In this document: positions 24,836-34,700 of the stretch, piece after piece | Layout: every line of letters begins with the position of its first letter | Numbering within the stretch: the stretch's first letter is position 1 | Source of the DNA: WYZ-LMO2 sp038731605 | GTDB lineage: Archaea; Halobacteriota; Archaeoglobi; Archaeoglobales; Archaeoglobaceae | Direction: 5' to 3' | Assembly (NCBI GenBank): GCA_038731605.1 | Contig: JAVYQP010000001.1 | Span: 248,001 to 312,000 of the forward strand | Length of the DNA: 64,000 nucleotides | Notes under the pieces: model-generated | What the model was told of the DNA's origin: nothing | What the model saw: the letters and a program-made list of their open reading frames with translations, nothing else | Databases searched by the model: none | Program-made: the position numbers and the translations under genes

Positions 24836-26133
24836 TACGTGTCGGGTAGCTTTCCGCTTAAAAACTCTTCGTAGGCTTTTAGATCGAAGTATCCATGACC
24901 ACTTAGGTTGAAGACTATCACCTTCTCCTCGTTCTCTCTCTTCGCCTCAATCGCCTTGTCGATCGCAACCCTTATCGCATGGGCGCTTTCAGGTGCGGGA
25001 AGAATGCCTTCGGTTCTTGCAAAGAACGTGCCAGCCTCGAATACTTCACGCTGACCGACTGCGATCGGCTTTATTATCTTATGCTTTACGAGCAAACAAA
25101 GCGAGGGCGCATCGCCGTGGTAGCGCAAACCGCCAGCGTGGATTGGAGGTGGGATGAAGTCGTGCCCGAGCGTATACATTAGAAGCAAAGGCGTTAGCCC
25201 AGCGGTGTCTCCGTAGTCATAGCGATAATCTCCAGCGGTAAGCGTTGGACACGCTTTTGGCTCTACTGCGATTAATTCGACTTCCCCCTTCATCGCATCC
25301 TTCACAAAGGGATAGCAGAAGCCTGCGAAGTTACTTCCACCGCCGACGCAACCTATCATGACATCTGGTTTTACGTCCAAGAGCGTTAACTGCTTCTTGA
25401 CCTCAAGACCTATGATCGTTTGATGCAAGAGCACGTGGTTTAGAACGCTTCCAAGGCTATACTTCGTGTTCTCGCTTTTAACCGCAGTCTCCACTGCTTC
25501 GCTTATCGCAATTCCAAGGCTTCCCGGGCAATCTGGGTCTTTTTCAAGCACTTTTCTTCCGCTTTCAGTCAGATTGCTCGGCGACGGGATGACTTCGGCG
25601 TTCCAAGTCTCCATTAGAATCCTTCGGTAGGGCTTTTGTTCATAGCTCGACTTTACCATGAAGACCCTGCACTTGAGTCCGAAGAGGTTTGTGGCAAAGG
25701 CGAGCGCAGAACCCCATTGTCCAGCGCCAGTCTCGGTTGTGAGCATCTCCACTCCTTCCTTCATGTTGTAGTAAGCCTGCGCTATTGCAGTGTTGGGCTT
25801 ATGGCTTCCAGGCGGGCTTACACCTTCGTATTTGTAGAATATCTTTGCAGGCGTTTTTAGAGCTTTTTCAAGTCTCTCAGCCCTGATAAAAGGAGTGGGG
25901 CGGTAGATGCGGTAGAGCTCAATAACTTCCTCCGGAATCCTTATCCATCTCTCTTCGCTCATCTCCTGTGCTATTAGAGACTTCGGAAACACAGCTTCGA
26001 GTTCTTCTGGCTTTATTGGCTCCATAGTTCTTGGATTTAGAGGTGGAGCGAGTTTTTCTGGCAAATCTGGGATAATGTTGTACCATCGTTTCGGCAAATA
26101 CTCTGCGTCGAGAACGAACCTGCTCATGCTCAA
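24835..26133 (-). CDS. trpB2: Tryptophan synthase beta-like protein TrpB2
   Basis: The 432-residue PLP enzyme has the long TrpB2 form (an extra N-terminal region compared with TrpB1). The PLP lysine is K112 in GSHKPNTA, with ETGAGQWG, GCVGGGSNFAGFCYPF and EGILPAPESAHA further on. TrpB2 joins indole and serine to tryptophan without an alpha subunit, or acts as a salvage serine deaminase. The transcript likely begins close to its ATG, with TATA GCTTATATAAA (minus strand, about 26148-26158). No other trp genes lie nearby. Confidence 0.93.
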   Translation of the reverse strand: MSMSRFVLDAEYLPKRWYNIIPDLPEKLAPPLNPRTMEPIKPEELEAVFPKSLIAQEMSEERWIRIPEEVIELYRIYRPTPFIRAERLEKALKTPAKIFYKYEGVSPPGSHKPNTAIAQAYYNMKEGVEMLTTETGAGQWGSALAFATNLFGLKCRVFMVKSSYEQKPYRRILMETWNAEVIPSPSNLTESGRKVLEKDPDCPGSLGIAISEAVETAVKSENTKYSLGSVLNHVLLHQTIIGLEVKKQLTLLDVKPDVMIGCVGGGSNFAGFCYPFVKDAMKGEVELIAVEPKACPTLTAGDYRYDYGDTAGLTPLLLMYTLGHDFIPPPIHAGGLRYHGDAPSLCLLVKHKIIKPIAVGQREVFEAGTFFARTEGILPAPESAHAIRVAIDKAIEAKRENEEKVIVFNLSGHGYFDLKAYEEFLSGKLPDT

Positions 26134-26236
26134 CAGGAGCTTTCTTTTTATATAAGCTTTTTCTTTTTTGGTGCGCTCAAGCTCTCAGAAGGAAAACCCC
26201 GCAAATTTTTTATTTTATAAAAGATAAATTCAACCC

Positions 26237-26740
26237 ATGAGGGCGATGAGTAGGCAATTTCTTGAGAACGCATTTGCAGGCGAGAGTCAAGCGCACATGA
26301 AGTATTTGATCTTTGCAGAAGTCGCAGAAAAAGAGGGAAAGCCAAAGATTGCAAAGCTTTTTAGAGCAATTGCCTTTGCCGAGCTCGTTCATGCGAGAAA
26401 CCATTACAGAGCACTTGGGGGAGTTGGGAATACGGTTGAGAACTTGCAGAAAGCGATGGATGGCGAGAAGTATGAAATCGAGGAAATGTATCCCGTTTAC
26501 AACGCAACTGCAAAGATTCAAGGCGAAAGAGAAGCGGAAAAATCAACTTATTACGCTTTATCTGCAGAAAAGATTCACTTCGACCTTTACAGCCAGGCGA
26601 AGAAATCTGCAGAGATTGGAAAAGACTTGGATATAGAGAGCGTTTACATCTGCCCAATTTGCGGTCATACCGCGGTGAACGAAGTGCCCGATTATTGCCC
26701 GATTTGTGGGGCTAAGAGGGAGTTGTTTGTGAAATTTTAG
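26237..26740 (+). CDS. Rubrerythrin (peroxide reductase)
   Basis: The 167-residue protein has the diiron four-helix domain (GESQAHMKYL, AFAELVHARNH, GEREAEKST, SAEKIHFDLY) and a C-terminal rubredoxin-like domain with CPICG and CPICG at about 145 and 158 of the chain. It reduces hydrogen peroxide to water in the cytosol. Superoxide reductase follows after ten bases, so the pair handles superoxide and then peroxide. A TATA box TTTTATAA lies at about 26211-26218, and ATG 26237 or 26246 can serve as start. Confidence 0.94.
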   Translation: MRAMSRQFLENAFAGESQAHMKYLIFAEVAEKEGKPKIAKLFRAIAFAELVHARNHYRALGGVGNTVENLQKAMDGEKYEIEEMYPVYNATAKIQGEREAEKSTYYALSAEKIHFDLYSQAKKSAEIGKDLDIESVYICPICGHTAVNEVPDYCPICGAKRELFVKF

Positions 26741-26750
26741 GGGTGAGAAA

Positions 26751-27125
26751 ATGAAGAAGTTTTCTGAGTTGATTTACAGCTACGAGGTTGAAGACAAGCT
26801 TGCGATTTCGAAGCGAGAAAGCCACACGCCGAAGATCGAAGCACCGAAGGAGGTCAAAGCGGGTGAAGCATTTTCGGTTCGCATCTACATTCAAGGGCAT
26901 CCGAACACGCTCCAGCACTCCTTCAGGTGGATCGAGCTATACGTTTACGAGGAGGGGAGAGAGTTTAATCCGATCTTCGTCGCAAGGGCTGAGCTAACTC
27001 CAGAGATCTCGGAGCAAGAAGCGACCTTCAAAGTTAAGTTGAACAAGAGTGGCGGTATCTACGCAGTAGCTTACTGCAACCTCCACGGCGTTTGGGAGAA
27101 CAGGCAGGAAATCAAAATTACTTAA
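26751..27125 (+). CDS. Superoxide reductase (neelaredoxin-type)
   Basis: The 124-residue protein lacks the N-terminal desulforedoxin center and has the catalytic mononuclear iron site: H25, H50 (QGHPNTLQHSF), H56, Cys109 and H112 (YCNLHG). It reduces superoxide to peroxide without making oxygen. The usual Glu-Lys-His before the first ligand is Glu-Ser-His here (E23 S24 H25), so the lysine that helps attract superoxide is replaced. It is coexpressed with rubrerythrin. Confidence 0.9.
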   Translation: MKKFSELIYSYEVEDKLAISKRESHTPKIEAPKEVKAGEAFSVRIYIQGHPNTLQHSFRWIELYVYEEGREFNPIFVARAELTPEISEQEATFKVKLNKSGGIYAVAYCNLHGVWENRQEIKIT

Positions 27126-27371
27126 GGCGACTTTTTTATTTTTTATTTCTTTTGTCAGCACCTTCTTTTAGGTATTTTTACTTCCTGGCAAGCGATCACT
27201 GGTAGTGGTGTCAAATTTCTCTTTGCTCTTTTTGAGAATTACAAGAGATCTAAATAATCACTAAATATTTTTAGAAAAATTTAAATTTTTATATATAAAA
27301 AAAGTAATGGAGTAAAACCTAGATGAGAGTTGCAGAACGAGTGACGGGAATGGGTAGTTCTGTGAGCGGGA
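27126..27371. other. Intergenic region with AT-rich promoter-like block
   Basis: No gene was recognised in the first part. A run of AT bases from about 27275 to 27302, with TTTATATATAAAA at its core, is the strongest TATA-like element nearby and points to a transcript starting near 27325. The following sequence contains the short membrane-type frame at 27372-27527. Confidence 0.35.
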
Positions 27372-27527
27372 TTGTATCCACCGATCCAACAGCCCAACAA
27401 TCCAGATGTAGAGCGCATATACTTTATCCTTTTTCCTTTTCCAGTCGAACTTATAGTGTTAGCCGTTATGGGGGTATTAGCCCTTTACTTTATCCTTAGA
27501 CAAGATGGAGAAAGCCGAAGCCGATGA
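27372..27527 (+). CDS. Possible small membrane protein
   Basis: A 51-codon frame beginning with TTG encodes a proline/asparagine-rich start (YPPIQQPNNPDVER) and then a strong hydrophobic helix (about 30-45, containing LIVLAVMGVLALYFI) ending with a polar RQDGESRSR tail. It follows a strong TATA-like block. It has no clear Shine-Dalgarno site and no known family, so it may instead be the remnant of a membrane-anchored protein tail. Real expression is uncertain. Confidence 0.35.
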   Translation: MYPPIQQPNNPDVERIYFILFPFPVELIVLAVMGVLALYFILRQDGESRSR

Positions 27528-27592
27528 GTTTTTGAGTTAAAATTTCAACATTTTTATTTTTTCTTTCGCTTTTGTGCGCATAAAGATTAAAT

Positions 27593-29179
27593 TTGCGAAC
27601 AACATTCGTTGTGGAAAAACTCACGCAACTCGTTGAAAGGGGCGAAGGGGAGAACGTTGAGTTTAAGGAGTTTCTTAGCTCTTACCATCTGAAAGAGAGC
27701 AGATTTAGACAATTAGCTTGTCAGATGAACCATCGTGTCATAATGGGCAAGGGCAAGGCTTACTACGTGATTGGAGTCTCCGATTCTGGAGCTGTTAAGG
27801 GTTTGGATGAAAAGGCGTTCAACGAAACGGTCGAAGTCCTTTCCAAGATTGCGAAGGAGATCGAGGCTGAAATTTCGAGCGTTGAGAGATACAAAGTCGA
27901 TGGCGGATATGTGGGAATCGTTGAGATATCGAAGGCGAACGCAAAGGAGCACATCCTGATTGGCACCGCAGGGCACGTGGATCACGGGAAGTCCACGCTC
28001 GTGGGTTGTTTGATCACGGGAATGCCCGACGATGGAGACGGCGCAACAAGGATCTTTTTGGATGTTTTGAAGCACGAAATTGAGCGTGGGTTAAGTGCTG
28101 AACTGAGCTTTGCGGTTCTCGGATTTAAAGATGGTAAGATTTTGCGTTTGAAAAATCCAATGAGCAAGGAAGAGAAGGCGAGAATCGTCGAGAAGTCTGA
28201 GAAGCTCGTGAGTTTCGTCGACACGGTGGGACATGAGCCTTGGCTCAGAACTACGATACGTGGCTTGTTGGGACAAAAAATCGACTATGGGCTTCTCGTC
28301 GTTGCCTCGAACGATGGAGTCATGAGGACAACGAGGGAGCACTTGGGAATTCTGCTCGCCATGGAGCTTCCGGTGATAGTTGCGATAACGAAGATCGACA
28401 TGGTCAGCGAGGAGAGGGTTCAGGAAGTGATTCAGCAAGTCTCGAATCTGCTCAGGACGGTCGGGAGAATACCGATCCTTGTGAGAGATAGGAAGGAAGC
28501 GGTTAAGGTTGCGAAGATCCTTGCAGAGAACAGATTCGTTGTTCCGATTGTTAAGACTTCGGCGCTTACACTTGAAGGATACGAAATTCTTGAGGAGCTT
28601 TTTTACAGGTTGCCGAAGAGATACAGCGGTGAGAAGGAGTTTCTGATGTATATCGACAAGGTTTACAAGGTCACCGGAGTTGGTGTCGTTGTCAGCGGGA
28701 GCGTGAAGTCTGGAGAGCTTCGTGAAGGCGAAGATGTCTACGTTGGTCCGTTCAACGACGGATCCTTCAAGGTTGCGAAAGTTATGAGCATCGAAATGCA
28801 CCACTACAGAATAAGCAAAACGAAGTGTGGCGATGTAGTCGGCATAGCCTTGAAGGGCGTTAGGTTCGAAGAGCTTAGGAGGGGAATGGTTCTCAGCAAA
28901 GCTCTGCCAAAAGCGGTTCGCGAATTCGAAGCTGAGGTTTTCGTTTTCACGCATCCAACTCTGATAAAGCCTGGCTACGAACCAGTTTTGCATGTAGAAA
29001 CGATCGCAGAGACTGTGACGTTTAAGGAAATAGGAAAAGGCTATTTGAAGGCTGGGGATCGTGATAAAGTCAGGGTGAGGTTCAAGTATCATCCTCAGTG
29101 CGTTTTCGAAGGGCAGAAGTTCATCTTCCGTGAGGGAAAAAGCAAGGGCATGGGGGAGATTATGCGGGTGGTTGAATAG
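27593..29179 (+). CDS. GTPBP1/2-like translational GTPase
   Basis: The 528-residue protein has a 115-residue N-terminal domain with EGENVEFKE and AYYVIGVSDSGAVKGLDE, then an EF-Tu-like G domain: Walker A GHVDHGKST (127-135), FVDTVGHEPW (G3), TKID (G4). Beta-barrel domains 2 and 3 follow (VTGVGVVVSGSVKSG). It matches archaeal proteins related to eukaryotic GTPBP1, linked to mRNA or ribosome surveillance; its exact role in archaea is unknown. The start is uncertain: TTG 27593 is listed, and GTG 27611 is possible. Confidence 0.85.
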   Translation: MRTTFVVEKLTQLVERGEGENVEFKEFLSSYHLKESRFRQLACQMNHRVIMGKGKAYYVIGVSDSGAVKGLDEKAFNETVEVLSKIAKEIEAEISSVERYKVDGGYVGIVEISKANAKEHILIGTAGHVDHGKSTLVGCLITGMPDDGDGATRIFLDVLKHEIERGLSAELSFAVLGFKDGKILRLKNPMSKEEKARIVEKSEKLVSFVDTVGHEPWLRTTIRGLLGQKIDYGLLVVASNDGVMRTTREHLGILLAMELPVIVAITKIDMVSEERVQEVIQQVSNLLRTVGRIPILVRDRKEAVKVAKILAENRFVVPIVKTSALTLEGYEILEELFYRLPKRYSGEKEFLMYIDKVYKVTGVGVVVSGSVKSGELREGEDVYVGPFNDGSFKVAKVMSIEMHHYRISKTKCGDVVGIALKGVRFEELRRGMVLSKALPKAVREFEAEVFVFTHPTLIKPGYEPVLHVETIAETVTFKEIGKGYLKAGDRDKVRVRFKYHPQCVFEGQKFIFREGKSKGMGEIMRVVE

Positions 29180-29214
29180 AGATATGTTTTTATAATTAAA
29201 GGTTTCCTTTCTTC

Positions 29215-29631
29215 ATGGAAGAAGGCATAACGAGGATTGGTGTCAGTTTGCCAAAAAATCTTCTGGACGAGTTCGATGCAATAATAAAGGTTCGTGGCTA
29301 CTCCTCAAGGAGCGAAGCGATAAGGGATGCAATCCGAAGCTATATAGCAGAATACAAATGGCTCGAAAGTGAAAAAGGGGAAGTTGTCGGAGTATTAACG
29401 GTTCTCTACGACCACACCATTCGTGGCGTAAGCGATGCGCTCATCTCGATACAGCATGCGTTCTCGCACGTGATAACTTCGGACATGCATCTCCATCTGA
29501 GCGAAGAGCAGTGTCTCGAGATCATCGTTGTAAAGGGGAACATGGAAGAAATAAAGAAGCTTGTGGACAAAATTGCGGCGATTCGTGGCGTTTTGAGTCA
29601 TAAGATGATAACTGCGCAGAAGAAAGCTTAG
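29215..29631 (+). CDS. nikR: Nickel-responsive regulator NikR
   Basis: The 138-residue repressor has an N-terminal ribbon-helix-helix (TRIGVSLPKNLLDEFD with RGYSSRSEAIRDAIR) and a C-terminal ACT-type domain with the square-planar nickel site H81, H92, H94 and C100, all in the register of E. coli NikR (76, 87, 89, 95). It senses nickel and controls uptake or nickel enzymes. TATA-like TTTTTATAATT precedes the gene. No nickel transporter lies beside it, so its targets are elsewhere. Confidence 0.93.
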   Translation: MEEGITRIGVSLPKNLLDEFDAIIKVRGYSSRSEAIRDAIRSYIAEYKWLESEKGEVVGVLTVLYDHTIRGVSDALISIQHAFSHVITSDMHLHLSEEQCLEIIVVKGNMEEIKKLVDKIAAIRGVLSHKMITAQKKA

Positions 29632-30617
29632 TATACGAACGCATCAACAACAACGTGCACGACGTTTGGAGCGTAATTTTTCACCCTCCTGAAGTTAAGA
29701 ATCTTGCATTTTTTCCCCATTTCTTTGCACGCTTTTTCAACTCTCAGCGTTGGGCGCCAAGGTATCTTCGTTGGAACCGCCTCGTGGTAGTGAATGATCC
29801 CGGACCTGTCAAGGGCTTTTATTGCGGTGTGCAAGAAATCAGAGCAAAAGATGTGCCCCATGACAACTCGATCCGCAACTCTTTCAGGAGTAACGAACAT
29901 CGAGTCGCCGAGTATCGGGATGAGTTTCACGTTGTTCAGCTTTGCGTTCTCGAGCAAAAATCTGTATGCGTCGTAGTTTATTTCGATTGAGTAAACTTTC
30001 TCAGCTTTTTTTGCGATTGGAATTGAGAAGTAACCGATCCCAGCGAACATGTCAACAACTGTCTCGTTTTCGCACTCTTTCGCAACTCTGTGCCTCTCAT
30101 AGTGGTTTCCAAGGCTGAACATGACCTTCGTGATGTCGAGCTTGAAGTAGCAACCGTTTTCCAAATGCACAGTCTCGCTTCCTTCTCCAGCAAGAAGCTC
30201 GAGTTTCGGCTTTCTCATCATCCCTTCCTTCGAGATCTCCCTCCAAACAGCCCTTAGCCTTGGATTTGACTCCAGAATAGCTTCTCCTATTTTCTCCTTG
30301 AACTCTGCGACCTCTTCGCTGAGTTTTACCACTGCGAGGTCACCGATCACTTTGTAGCTTTTTGGCAAAAACTTCTGCTTTTCCTTTGGAACTATCTTCG
30401 ATATCGTTTCCAAAAAATCTTTTTTTGGGTTCCAAACCACTTCTCTCTGCTCGACGATCTCGTAACCCTCAAAGAACTTCTCATAGCCGTCGAGTATCGG
30501 GATCTCAACGAAGTCTCCACAGCTCCTTATGAGCCTACTCCTATCTTTTGCCCCAATTTTCTCCGCAAAGACCCTTAGCTCTTCAGCCTTCTCTTTTCTA
30601 ACACGAACAGCCTTCAT
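29628..30617 (-). CDS. taw2: tRNA wybutosine-pathway transferase Taw2 (Trm5-like fold)
   Basis: The 329-residue SAM-binding protein has VVDMFAGIGYFSIPIAKKA (SAM loop) and YSIEINYDAYRFLLENAKLNN. Where Trm5 methyltransferases have Asn-Leu-Pro in the catalytic motif IV, this protein has VMGHIFCSDFLHTA followed by GIIHYHE, the Taw2/TYW2 form that transfers a 3-amino-3-carboxypropyl group to the base at position 37 of tRNA-Phe. The end overlaps nikR by four bases. It overlaps the NMD3 gene by four bases, so the two are cotranscribed. Confidence 0.82.
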   Translation of the reverse strand: MKAVRVRKEKAEELRVFAEKIGAKDRSRLIRSCGDFVEIPILDGYEKFFEGYEIVEQREVVWNPKKDFLETISKIVPKEKQKFLPKSYKVIGDLAVVKLSEEVAEFKEKIGEAILESNPRLRAVWREISKEGMMRKPKLELLAGEGSETVHLENGCYFKLDITKVMFSLGNHYERHRVAKECENETVVDMFAGIGYFSIPIAKKAEKVYSIEINYDAYRFLLENAKLNNVKLIPILGDSMFVTPERVADRVVMGHIFCSDFLHTAIKALDRSGIIHYHEAVPTKIPWRPTLRVEKACKEMGKKCKILNFRRVKNYAPNVVHVVVDAFVY

Positions 30618-31576
30618 AGATCTTTCGGAAAAGCGAAAATCCTTTGCCCAAAGTTGAAGATGAAAACCTCCTTTCCGATTTCAGCTCCGAAGGATCGTGG
30701 GACGTGGAAAATTCTGCCCTCCGAGTCCATGACTTCTGCAACGCTCTCGTCTAAGTTCGTTATAACTCCCCAGCTCATCTCCTCCTTTTTCGCGATCAAA
30801 GTCGCACCCGAGACGTTCACTGCTTTCCCAGTCATCAGCTCGATTCCCTTCTGAAGCTTTGCATTCTTAACGATGCAAACCTTTCCGTCTTTTAAAACCA
30901 CATCGTAGTCTTCGGCTTCGAAAAGTCTAACGAGAAAAGTAAATCTGTATACGTCGTTTCCATCAACCCTCGTGTGCAACTTCTTGCTCCTGAAAACGCT
31001 TCCCCCGAGCTCATCTGCGATCATTTTTGAAACCTTCTCCCCAATTTTTCTACTCCCAAAGTAGAAATCGATGCCAGATTTTGTTTCCTCGAACTTCAAA
31101 AGAAAGTCTTTCTCCCCTTTGCTTCCGCTGAGAACACTTTCGACGATCTCTCTTGCTTTTTCAAGCTCTTCCTTCCTTAAACTGCGATTTTGTGCCCTAA
31201 CTTGCACAACCGCCTCATAGTATCCACCGCTCTCCTTCGAGCATCGGGGACAAGTTATCGTTCGAGTTCGCAAATTCAGCGGGATCGTAAGGCTTACACA
31301 ATCGCCATAAATCGTTCCTTTTATAACTGCGGAGTTCTTGAGAATTTCGACGGATTCGACACTAAAATCTGGAAAGACAGCGAGATTCCTGAAAACTTCT
31401 CTTTCTATTGCGCTCCTTTCATCAACCCATACCCATTCTCTACCAAATCTAAAGCTCCCGCATTTCCCGCATTTTTCAAGTTCGAGACTTGGAAGATGGG
31501 CTAAGGTATTCCGTTCCGCAAAGCAACTCCCGCAGATCTTGAACTTGCTCTCTTTCCCGCAGACTATGCATCGCAC
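30614..31576 (-). CDS. NMD3-family ribosome export/assembly protein (archaeal)
   Basis: The 320-residue protein begins with paired zinc-binding motifs (C3-X2-C6, C15-X2-C18, C36-X2-C39) and has another CPRC motif in TITCPRCSKESGGYYEA followed by VQVRAQNR, the NMD3 core. In eukaryotes NMD3 adapts the 60S subunit for export; archaeal forms lack the export tail and probably act in late 50S assembly or recycling. It shares an operon with taw2. Confidence 0.88.
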   Translation of the reverse strand: MRCIVCGKESKFKICGSCFAERNTLAHLPSLELEKCGKCGSFRFGREWVWVDERSAIEREVFRNLAVFPDFSVESVEILKNSAVIKGTIYGDCVSLTIPLNLRTRTITCPRCSKESGGYYEAVVQVRAQNRSLRKEELEKAREIVESVLSGSKGEKDFLLKFEETKSGIDFYFGSRKIGEKVSKMIADELGGSVFRSKKLHTRVDGNDVYRFTFLVRLFEAEDYDVVLKDGKVCIVKNAKLQKGIELMTGKAVNVSGATLIAKKEEMSWGVITNLDESVAEVMDSEGRIFHVPRSFGAEIGKEVFIFNFGQRIFAFPKDL

Positions 31577-31729
31577 GAAAAAAATGCATTGGTGCTGTTA
31601 ATAAAGTTGTTATACACAAGAGCGTGGTAAGTTTGGTAGTGTTGAGCTTAACAGCTTTGTCTTTGGTGTTTTCTGTTGATAGGCTGGAGCTAAAACTAAC
31701 AACTTAGTTGGAAAACAAAAATAGAAAAA

Positions 31730-31780
31730 CTTATATATCCTATTTGGCCTTTATACTAAAATTAACATTCCATAGGAGGT
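31730..31780 (+). promoter_or_regulatory. Promoter and ribosome site of the giant surface-protein gene
   Basis: CTTATATATCC at 31730-31740 is a strong archaeal TATA box, and AGGAGGT at 31774-31780 is a full Shine-Dalgarno sequence six bases before the ATG at 31787. The predicted transcript would start near 31760, leaving a leader of about 27 bases. Strong promoter and strong ribosome site together suggest high expression. Confidence 0.6.
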
Positions 31781-31786
31781 CGAAAT

Positions 31787-34700
31787 ATGAAGAAAATATT
31801 CATAAAAAAGAAAAATTGGTATTGTTTATTTTTGTTACTAGTACTTTTTTCGACGTTCGTGGGCATAGCGTCGGCGGCTGAGGATGAATGTCGTAGACTT
31901 AGATCATTTATGAATAATGAAGAGAGTCTGACATCGTTTTGGAAAGAAGCATATGGAAATGCGAGGAATGATTTCTTAAAAGACTTTGGAGTCACGCTAG
32001 TATCTTATGCTCCGGGGCTCGGAGAAGCGGAGAAACTTACAATTGAAGCGGGTAAGGCGATGGCAGAGGCGGCAGAAGAAGGAAGTTTGTGGCCAGTCAC
32101 TAACTTTGTGCTCACGCAAGTTGCCCCAGAACTGGGGAAATATTTTGGAGTAGGTTTGGTTGTTAAAATTATAACTGATCTTACAAACCTTGCTTCCTAC
32201 CATGGGCCTATGATTTTCGATAGTTATAAAAATTATAAGGAACATGCTAAACTCTTTGAAAGATATAGGAGCGAGTACTATGCGAAATGTCAGGAAAGGC
32301 TTCCCCCGAGAGAGCCTGGTAACGACAAGCCAGATGACAGCGATGACGTCTCAACTCCAGAAATAGCATCAAATAACACTTTTAACGAAACGCCAAAAGT
32401 CGCCATCCTTTTCAAGGGATCCCCTCTTGATACACAAAAGCTTTTGGCAGAGTTTAACGAACCCGTTACCTTTGTGGGTGTTGACTTTTCCCCAGAGTTG
32501 TTAAATGATTATCCCGTTCTTATCATTCCCTCGGGGGGACTATATGGTTTAGACTCTTCAAAAACTTTCAAATCCAATCTTGAACAATACGTTAGAAACG
32601 GTGGTACATTGATCGTTTTCTCACAACAACGTGGTTATGAATACAGTGCATTACCTGGCAACCTCAGTGGCTATGGTTGGGTAGAAGACCAGAGCTGTCA
32701 GTATGCCTCGGTTTACATTAACACTTACCATCCAATTCTTTCAGGGCAGGATTCGGTGACATTAGACGTTGTTGTCGATGGCTACTTCACAAAATATCCA
32801 GAAAACGCTACGATATTGCTCAGCAGAACAAAGAACGGAATGCCTGCAATGCTCATGTATGAATACGGTAATGGAACTATTATTGCATCTACGATTTACG
32901 AGGACTGGGCTTACACTCACTATCAATCGACTCAAGACGGCAGAAACCTTGTTAGAGATATGATTGCTTGGGCTAAAGATAGGGAGAAAATACCAGAATA
33001 TGCAACAACTGATAACCTCAACCTCTCCGTAAATGTGACTAACGTCTATCTCCCGATTCCATCGGACTATCCACGATATGAACCGGGCGAGACTATTAAT
33101 ATTCCTATCAACATAACGAATAATGCAAGTATTGGATTGGACAAAGTATCTTTCGTGGTGTTTGACCCAGATCATAGGATAAGTTATGTGAACGTCTCAG
33201 TTTCTATACCGCCGAACGAATCGAAATTCGTCAATTTCACGTATCCAACGACAAATGAATCAAAACGAGGAGTTTATTTCTTCCTATATCTATTGTATGC
33301 CAGGGAAGAGATAGTAGGGGGCGGATTTGGAGGCGGATTTACCCTTAGTGTTAACGCGACGGATCTATATACGTATAGAATCAACTTCACCCTAAAAGAC
33401 CCGAATAGGAATATTGTCAAACAAGAAAACGTATCGATTTCCGTGAATCCCGGAGAGACGAAAATCGTTAATTTCACATATGAAAACCCCTCAAGACTTG
33501 GAATTTGGAGTTTGGAATACGAAATATTGGATTACAATAACACGTTGGTCGATTCAGGCATTAAGAAATTTGCAGTGAGTAAATACGCAGAGAATCCTAA
33601 GGGCTTTGTTTATCGAGGGAATGAGATAACATTTGCGATTACTTCTCCAGAGGAGCGATATGCCTATGGGAGTGACGTCCCGTTTACGATTCACATCTGG
33701 AACAAGGGGAGTACAGACAGGAACATTAGTGTGAGAACATACTATCAAGACTGGTCTCTGAGGCTGATTCCACTTGAGGAAGTGAATGAAACACTTATGG
33801 TGCAAGCAGGTCGAGAAGTTACTTATACGCACACTGTTAATGTCGATGGCATTCGCTTATCGCATAACCAACTTATAATCCGGGCTGAATTCTATGAAAA
33901 TGGCAGCTATCTTGGCAGAACTGAAAAAGTGGTCCAGATGTTCTATCCATCTCTCGGCATTCACGTTGAAACTCAGTGGAAAGAATACGCAGTAGGGGAG
34001 ACAGTTTCGATCCTGCTCAACCTCACAAACCAACAGAGTACAGCTTTCAATGCCACTATCATAACGAGAGTATTAGATCCAAATAACAACAAAGTTTTTG
34101 AGCGTGCTTTTAACGCAGAGCTTAGCGGTTATGGATACCACACCGAAACTCTTCATTTCACTCTGCCAACTGATACATATGGGATATACCTTGTAGCAGT
34201 GGAAGCGTATTCGGAGAGTAATAAAATAGGTTCTGGTTCTACATACTTCGAGGTTAAAAGAAGCTATGTCGTAAGAACTATCTTTGACAAACCTGATGGA
34301 GTATACATGATAGGAAGGAATATGAGTATTGATTTGGAGATAACCAACGTTGGCTCTAATCGCTGGAATTCCTCGGTGAATATCTCTATACCAGATTTAA
34401 ATTACAACAACTCGACAAACGTCTCCTTAAATCCAAATCAAACTGCAACGGTAAAATATGATTTGGGTATTCCAGAGATTCCCGCAGGTAAGCACGACGT
34501 TATCGTTACCATAGGTTCTGACATTTATAAATATCATTTTATTATCCCAGATTCGAAATTGGTTCTGAATTCAGAGGAAAGAAGAAGCTACAACGCTGGT
34601 GAGAATCTAACCTTCAAGTTGACAAATGTTGGTGGTGTTAATACAACCTTCAATTGCTCCATTAGATTTTTTGATATGATGGGATTTGCGATCTATGAGA

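Noticed and set aside
27310..27371. Possible C/D-box RNA, because of AGATGAG followed by GTGA-like boxes
   Set aside because: The C box deviates from RUGAUGA and no proper CUGA D box pairs with it.
28091..29092. A 333-codon minus-strand frame inside the GTPBP1-like gene
   Set aside because: It is the shadow of the strongly supported plus-strand GTPase gene and its translation has no recognisable motif.
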